Shown: positions 1 through 7,932, counted from the first letter of the stretch. The stretch is DNA of 12,500 bases from Penaeus vannamei (GCF_042767895.1 NC_091558.1:46457558-46470057); one strand, 5' to 3'. Made by a program: numbers and translations. The notes: generated by a model from the letters alone, not told the origin.

Positions 1-114
1 CTGCCTTTGAAGAATCCTTAGGCGGGACTTTGTCAATTCTAGCGACCTTGTGGTGGATGACTGAAAGACGTTTATGAGGATACGTGTATATGTAGACGAA
101 CCATAACATAAACA
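1..114. other. Unique flank, no gene seen
   Basis: Mixed-composition, non-repetitive sequence leading into the CA array. No convincing coding frame, splice pair or RNA gene is visible. It is the only unique anchor at the left edge. Confidence 0.6.
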
Positions 115-407
115 GATACACACGAGCACATCACTCTCACAAAGACACACACACACACGCACGCATACACACACACACACAAACACACACATACACACAC
201 ACACACACATACGCATACACACACACACTCACACGTACGCACACGCACACAACAAACAAATACACACACAACAAACAAACAAACACGCACACACATACAC
301 GCACTCAAGCACACACAACAAACACACACCCACAACACACACACAACAAACACACACAACACACACACACAACAAACAAACAAACATACACACGAAATAC
401 ACAAACC
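115..407. repeat. Degenerate (CA)n array with AACA modules
   Basis: About 290 bp of CA-rich DNA is interrupted by single substitutions (CACG, CATA) and by recurring AACAAACAAAC insertions near 250, 270 and 370. The many interruptions point to an old array with little ongoing slippage. Both strands give long open frames here (VCVCVC or HTHTHT), which are artefacts of the repeat. Alternating purine-pyrimidine runs of this kind can adopt Z-DNA. Confidence 0.95.
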
Positions 408-597
408 AAAGCAAGACGTTAGCGAGATTCCAACACCCAAGCAAGCAGACCTCATCTCAGATTCCGGGGTCTTGCAAGCAGCAATGGGAACCCGCTTGCT
501 AACATCACAGATTTAGTTCCGAATTCGCAGGCATTCTGCAAGCACTCTTCAAGCCACTGATCAGCTGATGCAAACTCTCAGTCTTAGAAAAAGTGAG
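408..597. other. Unique island between CA and CT arrays
   Basis: Balanced-composition unique DNA. The short motif GCAAGCA or a close variant recurs three times (about 440, 475 and 537), and GCTTGCT near 493 is its inverse, so weak secondary structure is possible. A tRNA was considered and not supported. No function is assigned. Confidence 0.5.
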
Positions 598-612
598 TTT
601 TTTTTTTTTTTT
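598..612. repeat. Poly(T) run, 15 bases
   Basis: A pure T15 run at the junction between unique DNA and the CT-rich block. It could be the reverse-complement tail of an old retroposed copy entering from the right. No recognisable SINE or LINE body is adjacent, so it is called only as a homopolymer. Confidence 0.9.
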
Positions 613-682
613 CTCTCGACTTTTCTGTCTTTCTTTCTTAGTCTCTTTTCTCTCTTATTTTTTCTCTCATTTTCATCTTATC

Positions 683-776
<94 letters not shown>

Positions 777-862
777 ATCTATCTATTATTTATCTATCTA
801 TGTATTTATCAGTCTATCTACATCTATTTATCTACCTCTCTATCATTCGCCTTCTTCTTCTT

Positions 863-918
<56 letters not shown>

Positions 919-1036
919 TTCTCGCTCTCGCCTTGTCTACATCTCCCTATCCATCCACCTATCAATCTATCTATCTCTATCTATCTACTTACAAATCTAT
1001 TTACTCTCTTTTTCCTTCTTTTCTTTATCTCCATGT
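613..1036. repeat. Compound (CT)n / (TCTA)n microsatellite
   Basis: A (CT)40 core at 686-766 is followed by degenerate TCTA/TATC repeats (771-850), a second CT run (866-916) and more TATC/ATCC repeats (930-1005). The plus strand is almost purely pyrimidine. Overlapping open frames of about 156 and 158 codons here encode only S, L, F, I and Y from the repeat and are not genes. Pure CT/GA mirror symmetry makes this a triplex (H-DNA) candidate. Confidence 0.96.
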
Positions 1037-1037
1037 A

Positions 1038-1082
1038 GGGGGGTATGGGGGGGTCCATGGGTGGGGTAGGGGAGGGGGAGGG
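1038..1082 (+). other. G-quadruplex-forming stretch
   Basis: Eight G-tracts of three or more lie within 45 bp: G6 at 1038-1043, G7 at 1047-1053, G3 at 1059-1061, G4 at 1063-1066, G4 at 1069-1072, G5 at 1074-1078 and G3 at 1080-1082, with loops mostly of 1-3 bases. This is well above the usual four-tract criterion. It marks the exact point where the plus strand switches from pyrimidine-rich to purine-rich. Confidence 0.85.
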
Positions 1083-1244
1083 ATGTTGCTCGTCGAGGTA
1101 TATGCAAATGAAGGAGAGGGAGGAGGGACAGGTGGATAATAGGAAGAGAGGAAGAGGAGGAGGCGGAGGAGGAGGAAAAGGAGGAGGAGGAGAAGAAGAA
1201 GAAGAAGAAGAAGAAGAAGAAGAGGTGGAAAACGAGGAGGAGGG
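1083..1244. repeat. GGA/GAA purine-rich low-complexity DNA
   Basis: A plus-strand polypurine stretch of GAG, GGA and GAA trinucleotides, with a clean (GAA)n run at about 1192-1222. The frames through it are poly-E/G/R on one strand and poly-S/P on the other, produced by the trinucleotide repeat. Confidence 0.92.
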
Positions 1245-1340
1245 GAATAAGAAGAGGAGGTGGAGCAGACGGAGGAGAATAAGAAGAGGAGGTGGAGCAG
1301 ACGGAGGAGAATAAGAAGAGGAGGTGGAGCAGACGGAGGA
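1245..1340. repeat. Exact 32-bp tandem triplication
   Basis: Three identical 32-bp units start at 1245, 1277 and 1309, each beginning GAATAAGAAGAGGAGG and containing TGGAGCAGACGG. There are no differences between copies, so this is a recent local expansion inside older degenerate purine DNA. Because 32 is not a multiple of three, each unit shifts the reading frame, which argues against coding function. Confidence 0.96.
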
Positions 1341-1520
1341 GGGAGGGAGAAGGAGTAGGAGTAGTAAGAGGGTTAATGAAGGAGCAGGTGGAGAATAGAA
1401 AAAAAGGAAGAGAAAGAAGAGGATCAGGTGGGGAATAGGAGGATGAGGATGAGGGATGATGAAGGAAGAGGAGGAGGAGGGGTGAAGGATTAGGAAGAGA
1501 AGGAGAAGGAGGAGGAGAGC
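1341..1520. repeat. Degenerate purine block with decayed 32-bp relatives
   Basis: GGA-rich DNA. Motifs such as GAGCAGGTGGAGAATAG (near 1380) and CAGGTGGGGAATAGGAGG (near 1425) resemble parts of the 32-bp unit to the left. They look like diverged relatives of the same minisatellite. Confidence 0.8.
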
Positions 1521-1602
1521 AGGTGGGGAAGTCTGTCATAATGGCAATGAGCCCCGTTATTACTCCATTCAATTTGCCTGAGTATACACAGGCCCAAGAC
1601 GC

Positions 1603-1606
<4 letters not shown>
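1521..1606. other. Short unique island
   Basis: About 85 bp of mixed sequence separates the GGA block from the GA arrays. No gene signal is seen. It is useful mainly as an anchor for locating the array. Confidence 0.55.
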
Positions 1607-1945
<339 letters not shown>

Positions 1946-2025
<80 letters not shown>

Positions 2026-2109
2026 ACGAGAGAGAGAGAGAGAAAGAAAGAGAGAGAGAAGAGACGAGATAAAGGTGATAGATTGAGGGAGAAAGAGAGA
2101 AAGAAAGAA

Positions 2110-2140
<31 letters not shown>

Positions 2141-2143
2141 GAG

Positions 2144-2184
<41 letters not shown>

Positions 2185-2228
2185 AAGAAAGAAAGAAAGA
2201 GAGAGAGAGAAAGAGAAAGAGAGAGAGA
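1946..2228. repeat. (GA)n / (GAAA)n compound array
   Basis: GA runs alternate with GAAA tetranucleotide runs (about 2100-2112, 2145-2170 and 2183-2200) and occasional GAGC or GAT interruptions. Together with the preceding blocks this makes more than 600 bp of near-continuous plus-strand purine. Confidence 0.96.
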
Positions 2229-2600
2229 TTAACAGGTAAGCTTGCAGTCAAAAACACACGCGTAAAAGAAATAAGAGGATGTTTGTTTACACAGTTTGTG
2301 CAACACACGCATCAGTGCAAATTGAAACGGGTTATAACATTATATAAAGTTTAGAACACATTGCCCAAGAGACTTAAGCTTCAGCGACTGAAATAGGAAT
2401 TCCGTTGGCTGTGCTTCTTATCAGATTCTGAAACTGTGTTATCTTCTCTGGTTTTTCATCAATATTATTTAATTATAGAGGGTTTTATGCTGTTTTGTTT
2501 TTTTCTTGATTAAGTTCTCTTAACGTTGGCTGATATGAAAGAAAAAAATGTTTGTCCTTTTTAACACGATATTATGTGTAACACAGAGATACAGACAGGT
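2229..2600. other. AT-rich unique DNA, no gene seen
   Basis: About 370 bp of non-repetitive, AT-rich DNA. A good TATA-like word, TATATAAAG, lies at 2341-2349. I see no matching initiator at the expected spacing and no downstream coding frame, so it is not called as a promoter. Confidence 0.5.
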
Positions 2601-2609
2601 ACACACACA

Positions 2610-2690
<81 letters not shown>

Positions 2691-2693
2691 ACA
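2601..2693. repeat. (AC)36 microsatellite
   Basis: An uninterrupted AC run of 72 bp at 2611-2682, with short imperfect AC flanks. The purity suggests an actively mutating locus, and the unique sequence on both sides would make it a typable marker. Confidence 0.98.
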
Positions 2694-2863
2694 ATCACCA
2701 CACTCTCTCTTCCACACACACCAACTCATGAACTACCGCGCACATGTGTATAGAATTTCCATTCACATACACACATGCAAGCATAAATCCCATGATTATA
2801 CCCTCGGTTCCTTATTCCAAGCAAGAAGCGGAAGCAGCATTAATTCTCGCCGCACCTGGGAAG
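2694..2863. other. Unique DNA leading into 61-bp array
   Basis: Mixed unique sequence. At 2806-2816 it carries GGTTCCTTATT, the exact inverse complement of AATAAGGAACC, which ends the first 61-bp unit at 2915-2925. No gene is seen. Confidence 0.6.
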
Positions 2864-3107
2864 CAAGTCCTCAGTACGGGAGTATTAATATTTTTTTGAT
2901 GATTTCTAATATTTAATAAGGAACCAAGTCCTCAGTACGGGAGTATTAATATTTTTTTGATGATTTCTAATATTTAATAAGGAACCAAGTCCTCAGTACT
3001 GGATTATTAATATTTTTTTGATGATTTCTAATATTTAATAAGGAACTAAGTCCTCAGTACGGGATTATTAATATTTTTTAATAATTTTTAATATTTCATA
3101 ATTCTTA
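2864..3107. repeat. 61-bp AT-rich minisatellite, about 3.9 copies
   Basis: Units start at 2864, 2925, 2986 and 3047, exactly 61 bp apart. Each begins with AAGTCCTCAGTAC after the first base, runs through an AT-rich middle (ATTAATATTTTTT, TCTAATATTTAATAAG) and ends GGAAC. Copies 1 and 2 are identical over the full unit. Copy 3 has a few changes around CAGTACTGGATT, and copy 4 decays after its first half into plain AT-rich sequence near 3090. The gradient of divergence suggests stepwise growth from left to right or right-end decay. Confidence 0.97.
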
Positions 3108-3359
3108 ATAATTTAATAATGTAACAATTTTCTCAGGTACGTCTAAATCTATGAAACGAGGCGTTAATTTTGTTTCGACTTTGATGAATCCTTTTTTTTA
3201 TACATTAATTATGTCTGAGTAGTGTCAAGAGCTGTCAGAATGTTTAGATTCACGTGGAAGAACATTGGTGTAATACACGGTGGGAGTGTGTATGTAGTTG
3301 GCTTAGAGAGGATACAGGAGCCTAGCAGATATTCATTAACATTTGCGCTAATGATTTTC
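3108..3359. other. Unique DNA, no gene seen
   Basis: Non-repetitive sequence apart from a T-run near 3191. Open frames of 60-70 codons on each strand show no recognisable domain and nothing beyond chance length. Confidence 0.5.
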
Positions 3360-3600
3360 GACGCACACACGAACACGCACACGCGCAGAAATACGTACAT
3401 GTAAGGGCACGTACCCATTCATGAACAGACTATTGACATCAACCTAAAAATAATAATAATTATAATGATAATAAGACGCACACACACAACCACGTACACA
3501 CGCAGAAATACGTACATGTAAGGGCACGTACCCATTCGTGCACAGACTATTGACATCAACCTAAAAATGATAATAATTATAATGATGATAATAATAATAA
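3360..3600. repeat. Tandem duplication, about 117-bp period
   Basis: Two imperfect copies begin GACGCACACAC at 3360 and 3475. A 37-bp block is identical in both (3384-3420 and 3501-3537), and so is a 27-bp block (3425-3451 and 3542-3568), with a 117-bp offset. Each copy has a CA-rich head, a unique core containing TACGTACATGTAAGGGCACG, and an ATA/GAT trinucleotide tail that is longer in copy 2. Indels are confined to the CA head and the ATA tail. Confidence 0.95.
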
Positions 3601-3923
3601 TAACAACAATAAGGAACTCACTTTATATGTTTTTTATATTGAATAACGATGCTAGATCATTCAATAATTAACAACTGGCGATTAAAATAAACTGAAATAC
3701 ATCAAAAATCTAAATCAAAATGGTGTTATTATTGTTATTCTTTAGCATCGTCATTAGTTTTATCACTATTACGGAGATTGTTAGGATGTGAAATGAGGGT
3801 CGTCGCTGCAGAGCCTGATTTGGTCTCGCACTTGTCATCTAATTGGCTGTTCGTGATGCTCGATTTCAAAGCAAAACATACCGGGGAGATATCATGGCAT
3901 CAATGTGTCTAATATTAGATATC
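3601..3923. other. AT-rich unique DNA, no gene seen
   Basis: About 320 bp of unique, AT-rich DNA. AATAAGGAACT at 3608-3618 repeats the end motif of the 61-bp units, about 500 bp beyond that array. A 234-codon frame starting at 3843 enters the CT array and becomes poly-S/L, so it is not treated as a gene. Confidence 0.5.
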
Positions 3924-3965
3924 ACTCTCTCTCTCTCTCTCTCGCTCTGTCTGTGTCTATCTTCG

Positions 3966-4000
<35 letters not shown>

Positions 4001-4213
4001 GTCTATCTTCGTCTCTCTCTCTCTTGCTCTCTTTCTGTCTGTCTATTTTCGTCGCTCACTTTCTGTCTATTTATCTTCGTTTTTCTCTCTCTCTCTCTCT
4101 CTGTCTTCGTCTCTCTGTGTCTATCTATCTTCGTGTCTCTCTTTCTCTGTCTATCTATCTTTGGCTCTCTCTCTGTCTATCTATTTTCGCTCTCTCTCTT
4201 TGTCTATCTATTT

Positions 4214-4216
<3 letters not shown>
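3924..4216. repeat. Degenerate CT array with TCTATCTTCG modules
   Basis: CT dinucleotides are interrupted at intervals by a module of the type TTTCTGTCTGTCTATCTTCG. About eight variants occur between 3940 and 4215, some with TATTTTCG. This is a higher-order repeat: whole CT-plus-module segments, not just CT steps, have been duplicated. Confidence 0.85.

Positions 4217-4288
<72 letters not shown>
4217..4288. repeat. (TC)36 microsatellite
   Basis: A pure 72-bp TC run at the right end of the modular CT array. It is the youngest-looking part of the block, with no interruptions. Confidence 0.97.
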
Positions 4289-4291
<3 letters not shown>

Positions 4292-4405
4292 CCTCTCTCT
4301 CCCTCCCTCTCTCTCCCCCTCCCTCTCTCTCTCCCTCCTCTCTCCCCTCCCCCTCTCTCTCTCTCTCCCCCTCTCTCTCTGCCTCCCTCCCCCCCCTCTC
4401 TCTCT
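4289..4405. repeat. CCCT / CTCC-rich low-complexity DNA
   Basis: CT runs are punctuated by CCC, CCCC and longer C runs (C8 near 4388-4396), a C-enriched decay product of the CT array. On the minus strand this is G/A-rich with several G-tracts. Confidence 0.92.
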
Positions 4406-4610
4406 ACTTGAAGATTATGTAAATCCTGCTTTTACTGAAATACTTCTAATTAGTCCAGAACTTTCTCTGTGCTTTCGTCCATTACGTCACTTTAGCTATT
4501 CATTCAACGTTAATTGCTCTCTATTTAGCCTCATTCATTATGCGTGATGAGTGTGTTTATGCATGCTCTTGTACCTGTGCTTACGTACATATATATACGC
4601 TATGGTATGT
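4406..4610. other. Unique DNA, no gene seen
   Basis: Mixed, moderately AT-rich sequence that follows the CT/CCCT block directly. No coding or RNA signal is recognised. Confidence 0.5.
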
Positions 4611-4913
4611 TGATTAGTTTACATATGTCTACATATATTTTTATTCACATATAGGGACCTATTTGTTATCTACGTATATATATATACATATAGGGACATA
4701 CATATTTATTTACACATTCGTATACATATAGGGATACATATATATTTTAATCTACATATATTGACATATTTTTTTTTTATCTACATATACATATATATAT
4801 AGGGACATATATATCCATCTATATATTCTTATACATATATGGACATGCAGCTTTCTTATCTACATATACATATACATATAGGGACATATATATTTCATAT
4901 CTACATATATGAC
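4611..4913. repeat. AT-rich minisatellite, about 39-bp period
   Basis: A degenerate unit centred on ACATATAGGGACATATAT. The core word ATAGGGAC or a near variant starts at 4651, 4690, 4728, 4758 (ATATTGAC), 4799, 4837 (ATATGGAC) and 4878. Spacings are 39, 38, 30, 41, 38 and 41 bp. TATCTACATATA often precedes the core. The TATA-rich texture hides this order at first sight, but the regular spacing shows it is a tandem array and not merely (TA)n. Confidence 0.88.
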
Positions 4914-4979
4914 ACACAACCATGCACATACACATACCCACACACACACACACACACCCACACACACACACACAAACAA

Positions 4980-5020
<41 letters not shown>

Positions 5021-5100
5021 AACGCACGCACACACACACACACCCAAACATACACCCCCCCCCCCACACACACACAAAAACACAAACACACACACACTAC
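4914..5100. repeat. (CA)n array with C11 run
   Basis: CA repeats with CAAA, CCCA and GCA interruptions, plus an 11-base C homopolymer at 5055-5065. Two or more overlapping frames on each strand stay open through it (HTHTHT or VCVCVC) purely because of the dinucleotide repeat. Confidence 0.96.
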
Positions 5101-5104
5101 CTTA

Positions 5105-5146
5105 CCCCCCCTCCCCCACCCCACCCCTCCCACCTAACCCCCCCCC
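5105..5146 (-). other. C-rich stretch, minus-strand G-quadruplex
   Basis: C-tracts at 5105-5111 (7), 5113-5117 (5), 5119-5122 (4), 5124-5127 (4), 5129-5131 (3) and 5138-5146 (9) are separated by single bases or short gaps. The minus strand meets quadruplex criteria easily and the plus strand could form an i-motif. It abuts the poly(A) run. Confidence 0.85.
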
Positions 5147-5147
5147 T

Positions 5148-5172
5148 AAAAAAAAAAAAAAAAAAAAAAAAA
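5148..5172. repeat. Poly(A), 25 bases
   Basis: A pure A25 run directly after the C-rich stretch. No AATAAA-type signal or retrocopy body precedes it, so a retroposition tail is not supported. Confidence 0.95.
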
Positions 5173-5367
5173 CCGACATCACAGCCAACAGCGACATCGA
5201 ATCACAGCGGTCTGGGTCATAATCAAGAGGCGGATGGGCTTATAAATTACCAATCAGTTTAAGCTTTTGATCTTCGGCGCTGGTCTCGCGAGAATTTTTT
5301 TTTTTTTATATTGGAAACTAATCAGCTGTTCGCGAAGAAGGAGGGAAGGTGGAGGGCCTTGGTGAGC
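5173..5367. other. Unique island with promoter-like words
   Basis: Higher-GC unique DNA between the poly(A) run and the G-rich minisatellite. It holds TTATAAATT around 5240-5247, ACCAATCAG at 5249-5257 and the palindrome TCTCGCGAGA at 5284-5293. No open frame of note begins here. Confidence 0.5.
5240..5293 (-). promoter_or_regulatory. Possible promoter motif cluster
   Basis: Read on the minus strand the order is TCTCGCGAGA, then CTGATTGGT, then ATTTATAAG. TCTCGCGAGA is a known element of CpG-type promoters, bound by BANP in vertebrates. ATTGG/CCAATCAG is the NF-Y box, and TTTATAA resembles a TATA box. The CCAAT-to-TATA gap is only a few bases, much shorter than usual, and no transcript is visible to the left, so this is a weak inference. 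Confidence 0.2.
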
Positions 5368-5655
5368 TTGGGTTCGTGGGTGTAGCGGTGGGTGTCCGTG
5401 AAAAGGGTTATGGGGGTCCGTTGGGTGTCCGTGAATAGGGTTATGGGCGTCCGCTGGGTGTCCGTGAAAAGGGTTATGGGTGTCCGTTGGGTGTCCGTGA
5501 ATAAGGTTATGGGTGCCCGTTGGGTGTCCGAGAATAGGGTTATGGGTGTCCGTGAATAGGGTTATGGGTGTCCGTTGGGTGTCCGTGAAAAGGGTTCGTG
5601 GGTGTAGCTGTGGGTGTCCGTGAATAGGGTTATGGGTGTCCGTTGGGTGTCCGTG
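5368..5655. repeat. 33-bp G-rich minisatellite built from 11-bp modules
   Basis: The array alternates an 11-bp block, GGGTGTCCGTT, with a 22-bp block, GGGTGTCCGTGAATAG followed by GGTTAT, to give a 33-bp unit. One position near 5540-5562 has two 22-bp blocks in a row, and two sites (about 5368-5392 and 5595-5615) carry a variant, GGGTTCGTGGGTGTAGC. Because 33 is a multiple of three, the minus strand stays open with an 11-residue repeat of the type HPTDTHNPIHG. The rest of that frame lies in the poly-G/R C-rich array, so I read this as a minisatellite, not a gene. Confidence 0.93.
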
Positions 5656-5745
5656 CTCGTTCTTTATCGTCACTTTTTTCATGGACTGGATTGATAAATT
5701 ATTGCCTTTTTTATCTGAGTATATTGTATATATTTGGATTGACCC
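5656..5745. other. Short AT-rich unique spacer
   Basis: About 90 bp of unique AT-rich DNA separates the G-rich and C-rich minisatellites. No feature is recognised. Confidence 0.5.
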
Positions 5746-6320
5746 ACTCCCACTCCCCACACCCCCATTCCCCCTCCTCTCCAGGGATCCTACCCTCCTC
5801 CTCCCCTCCCTCCCCATTCCCCCCCACCCCACCACCATCCCCACCCACCCCATTCCCCCTCCTCTTCCAGGGACCCTCCTCCCCTCCCTCCCACCCCCTC
5901 CAATTCCCTTCCACCGATAGGGACCTCTCCTCCTCCCGATACCCCCCACCATTCCCCACCCCCACCCACCCCCATTCCTCCTCCTCCTCCAGGGACCCTA
6001 CCCTCCTCCCCTCTCCTCCCCCTCTCCCCATACCCCCCACCCCCACAACACACCCCCACCCCATTCCCCCTCCTTTCCAGGGAGCCTACCCTCCTCTCAC
6101 TCCCTCCCCCTTCATACCCCCATACCCACCATTCCCTCCCCCTCTCCAGGGACCCACCTCTCCCTCCCCTCCTCCTCCTCTCCTCCCCCACCCCCACACA
6201 CCTCTCCCTCCTCCACCCCCTATTCCCCCTCCTCCCCCACTCCCCATTCCCCCTCCCCATCCCCACCCCCCCACCACACCCCCACTCCCCACTCCCCCAT
6301 TCCCCCCTCCTCTCCAGGGA
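5746..6320. repeat. C-rich minisatellite, about 70-88-bp degenerate units
   Basis: Units share CCCCATTCCCCCTCCTCTCC followed by AGGGACCCTACCCTCCTCC. The word CCAGGGA starts at 5781, 5867, 5989, 6077, 6146 and 6314, with a decayed copy (GATAGGGACC) near 5916. The gaps are 69-88 bp or about twice that. Length differences come from variable runs of CCCCA/CCTC. A long plus-strand frame (5643-6782) runs through it, but its protein is poly-P/S here and poly-E/R/G in the following purine block, so it is not considered a gene. Confidence 0.92.
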
Positions 6321-6440
6321 CATCCGCTCCGAAGGCCCTTGTTTGTATTATCGAAAGCTGTCTTCACACTTAACTCGATCGCCCGAAGCCCAGTCACTCA
6401 GGCGCACCGCGGAGCCCCGTCACACCCTCGGGGAGATGTC
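6321..6440. other. GC-richer unique island
   Basis: About 120 bp of unique sequence with several CpGs lies exactly where the plus strand switches from C-rich to G/A-rich. No gene is recognised. Confidence 0.5.
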
Positions 6441-7150
6441 GAGGAGGAGGAAGGAAGGAAGGAGGAGGTGGGAGAGGTGGGAGAGAAGGAAGGAAGGAGG
6501 AGGAGGTGGGAGAGAAGGAAGGAAGGAGGAGGAGGTGGGAGGAAGAGAGAGAGGGTGAGGTGGAAGGAGGAGGAGAAGAAGGAGGAGAGGGAAGAGAAGG
6601 AAGGAGGAGGTGGAGGAGGAGGAGGAAGGAGGTGGGAGAGGAGAAGGAAGGAGGAGGTGGAGAAGGAGGTGGGAGGAGGAGGGTGGTTGAGGTGTGAGGA
6701 GGAGGTGAGAGAGAAGGAAGAAGGAAGAGGACGTGGGGAGAGGAGACATAGATGGAAGAAGGTGGAGAAGGAGAAGGATTAGGAAGATGAGAAGAACGAA
6801 AAGAGGAGGGGAAAATGAGGGAAAAAGATGGACCTGGAGAGGAAGGAGTGAGGCGAAGGAGGAGGAAGAGGAGGACGAGGAGGATGAGGAAAAGATGTTA
6901 AACGAGAAGCAAAAGGAGGTGGAGATGTAGGGAGGAAGCAGAGAAGGACGAAAGAATGGCGGAGGGGGAGGGAATGGAGAAAGATGAGGGGCACAGACTC
7001 ATGGGAATAAGAGCGGAGAAGAACGGAGAGAGAGAGAGAGAGAGACGGATGATGGAGAGGGAGGGACAGGGAGGAAAAGGAGACAGAAGTGAAAGCGGAA
7101 CGAATGATGAGGGAAAGGAGAAAGCGAGAGGAGAAAAGGGGAACAAGAGA
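6441..7150. repeat. GGA/GAAG polypurine block with 29-bp array
   Basis: About 700 bp of plus-strand purine, mostly GGA, GAAGGA and GAG. At 6447-6562 it contains a short minisatellite: GGTGGGAGAGAAGGAAGGAA recurs with 29-bp spacing (GGTGGG at 6476, 6505 and 6534). The right half decays into GA-rich DNA with more A and T. The frames read as poly-R/E/G and, on the other strand, poly-S/L/P. Confidence 0.93.
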
Positions 7151-7316
7151 TAAGAGTGAGAGGTTGTTATACACTAATCGCATGTTTTTATTAACAACAA
7201 TAACGATAATGTTAATGGCGGCGTTTACAATTTCCTCAAGAACAGAATCAGAGTAAGAATATTAAAATAGTAAAAACATCTAACATACAAACTCATAATA
7301 TTACTCATCACTTCTC
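7151..7316. other. AT-rich unique DNA, no gene seen
   Basis: Unique AT-rich sequence with AACAACAATAACGATAATG near 7193, a mild trinucleotide tendency. No coding or RNA signal is seen. Confidence 0.5.
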
Positions 7317-7705
<389 letters not shown>

Positions 7706-7914
7706 GTGGTCGTGCGTGTCTGCCTGGTTTTCAATATCCTGCTCCTGCACCTGGTTAGGAAGCCAGAATAATATTCCTTTCTGTATTTCACTTTCCTTCG
7801 CTGTAATAACTCACAAGAAGGCGGAATATAAAAACAGAATTCCTTTTTTTTAAAGCCTTGTGAAAGCCTGCTTTTGTACACAGATAATCTTCTAGACCAC
7901 ACTGGGTAATGCTA
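7706..7914. other. Unique DNA, no gene seen
   Basis: Mixed unique sequence. TATAAAAA at 7827-7834 is a TATA-like word without a convincing initiator downstream. A 105-codon minus-strand frame covers this island but starts and ends without recognisable domain content and runs into the GA repeat. Confidence 0.5.
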
Positions 7915-7932
7915 AGAGAGAGAGAGAGAGAG
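7915..7932. repeat. Short (AG)9
   Basis: An isolated nine-unit AG microsatellite inside unique DNA, apparently a young seed compared with the large blocks elsewhere in the window. Confidence 0.9.

Noticed and set aside
440..560. Possible tRNA or small RNA in the unique island
   Set aside because: TTCCGAATT faintly resembles a T-loop, but acceptor, D and anticodon arms cannot be drawn.
598..612. T15 run as the tail of a SINE or LINE on the minus strand
   Set aside because: No conserved RNA polymerase III boxes or reverse-transcriptase-like sequence beside it.
2341..2349. TATATAAAG as a TATA box
   Set aside because: No initiator at the expected distance and no downstream gene. Such words are common in AT-rich DNA.
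3843..4547. Plus-strand frame of 234 codons with a non-repetitive beginning
   Set aside because: The first 25 or so residues are unique, but the remainder is CT-repeat-derived. There is no signal peptide or domain, and other frames are equally open.
5148..5172. A25 run as the tail of a retrocopy
   Set aside because: The sequence before it is a CA/C-rich repeat with no polyadenylation signal or gene body, and no target duplication was found.
5368..5655. Telomere-like GGGTTA words
   Set aside because: The repeat is a 33-bp minisatellite. It matches neither the arthropod TTAGG nor the vertebrate TTAGGG repeat.
5643..6782. Longest plus-strand open frame, 379 codons
   Set aside because: It is poly-P/S/L across the C-rich minisatellite and poly-E/R/G across the purine block. 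It is open only because of composition, with no domain and no start context.
7827..7834. TATAAAAA as a TATA box
   Set aside because: No initiator or coding frame follows, so chance is the simplest explanation.
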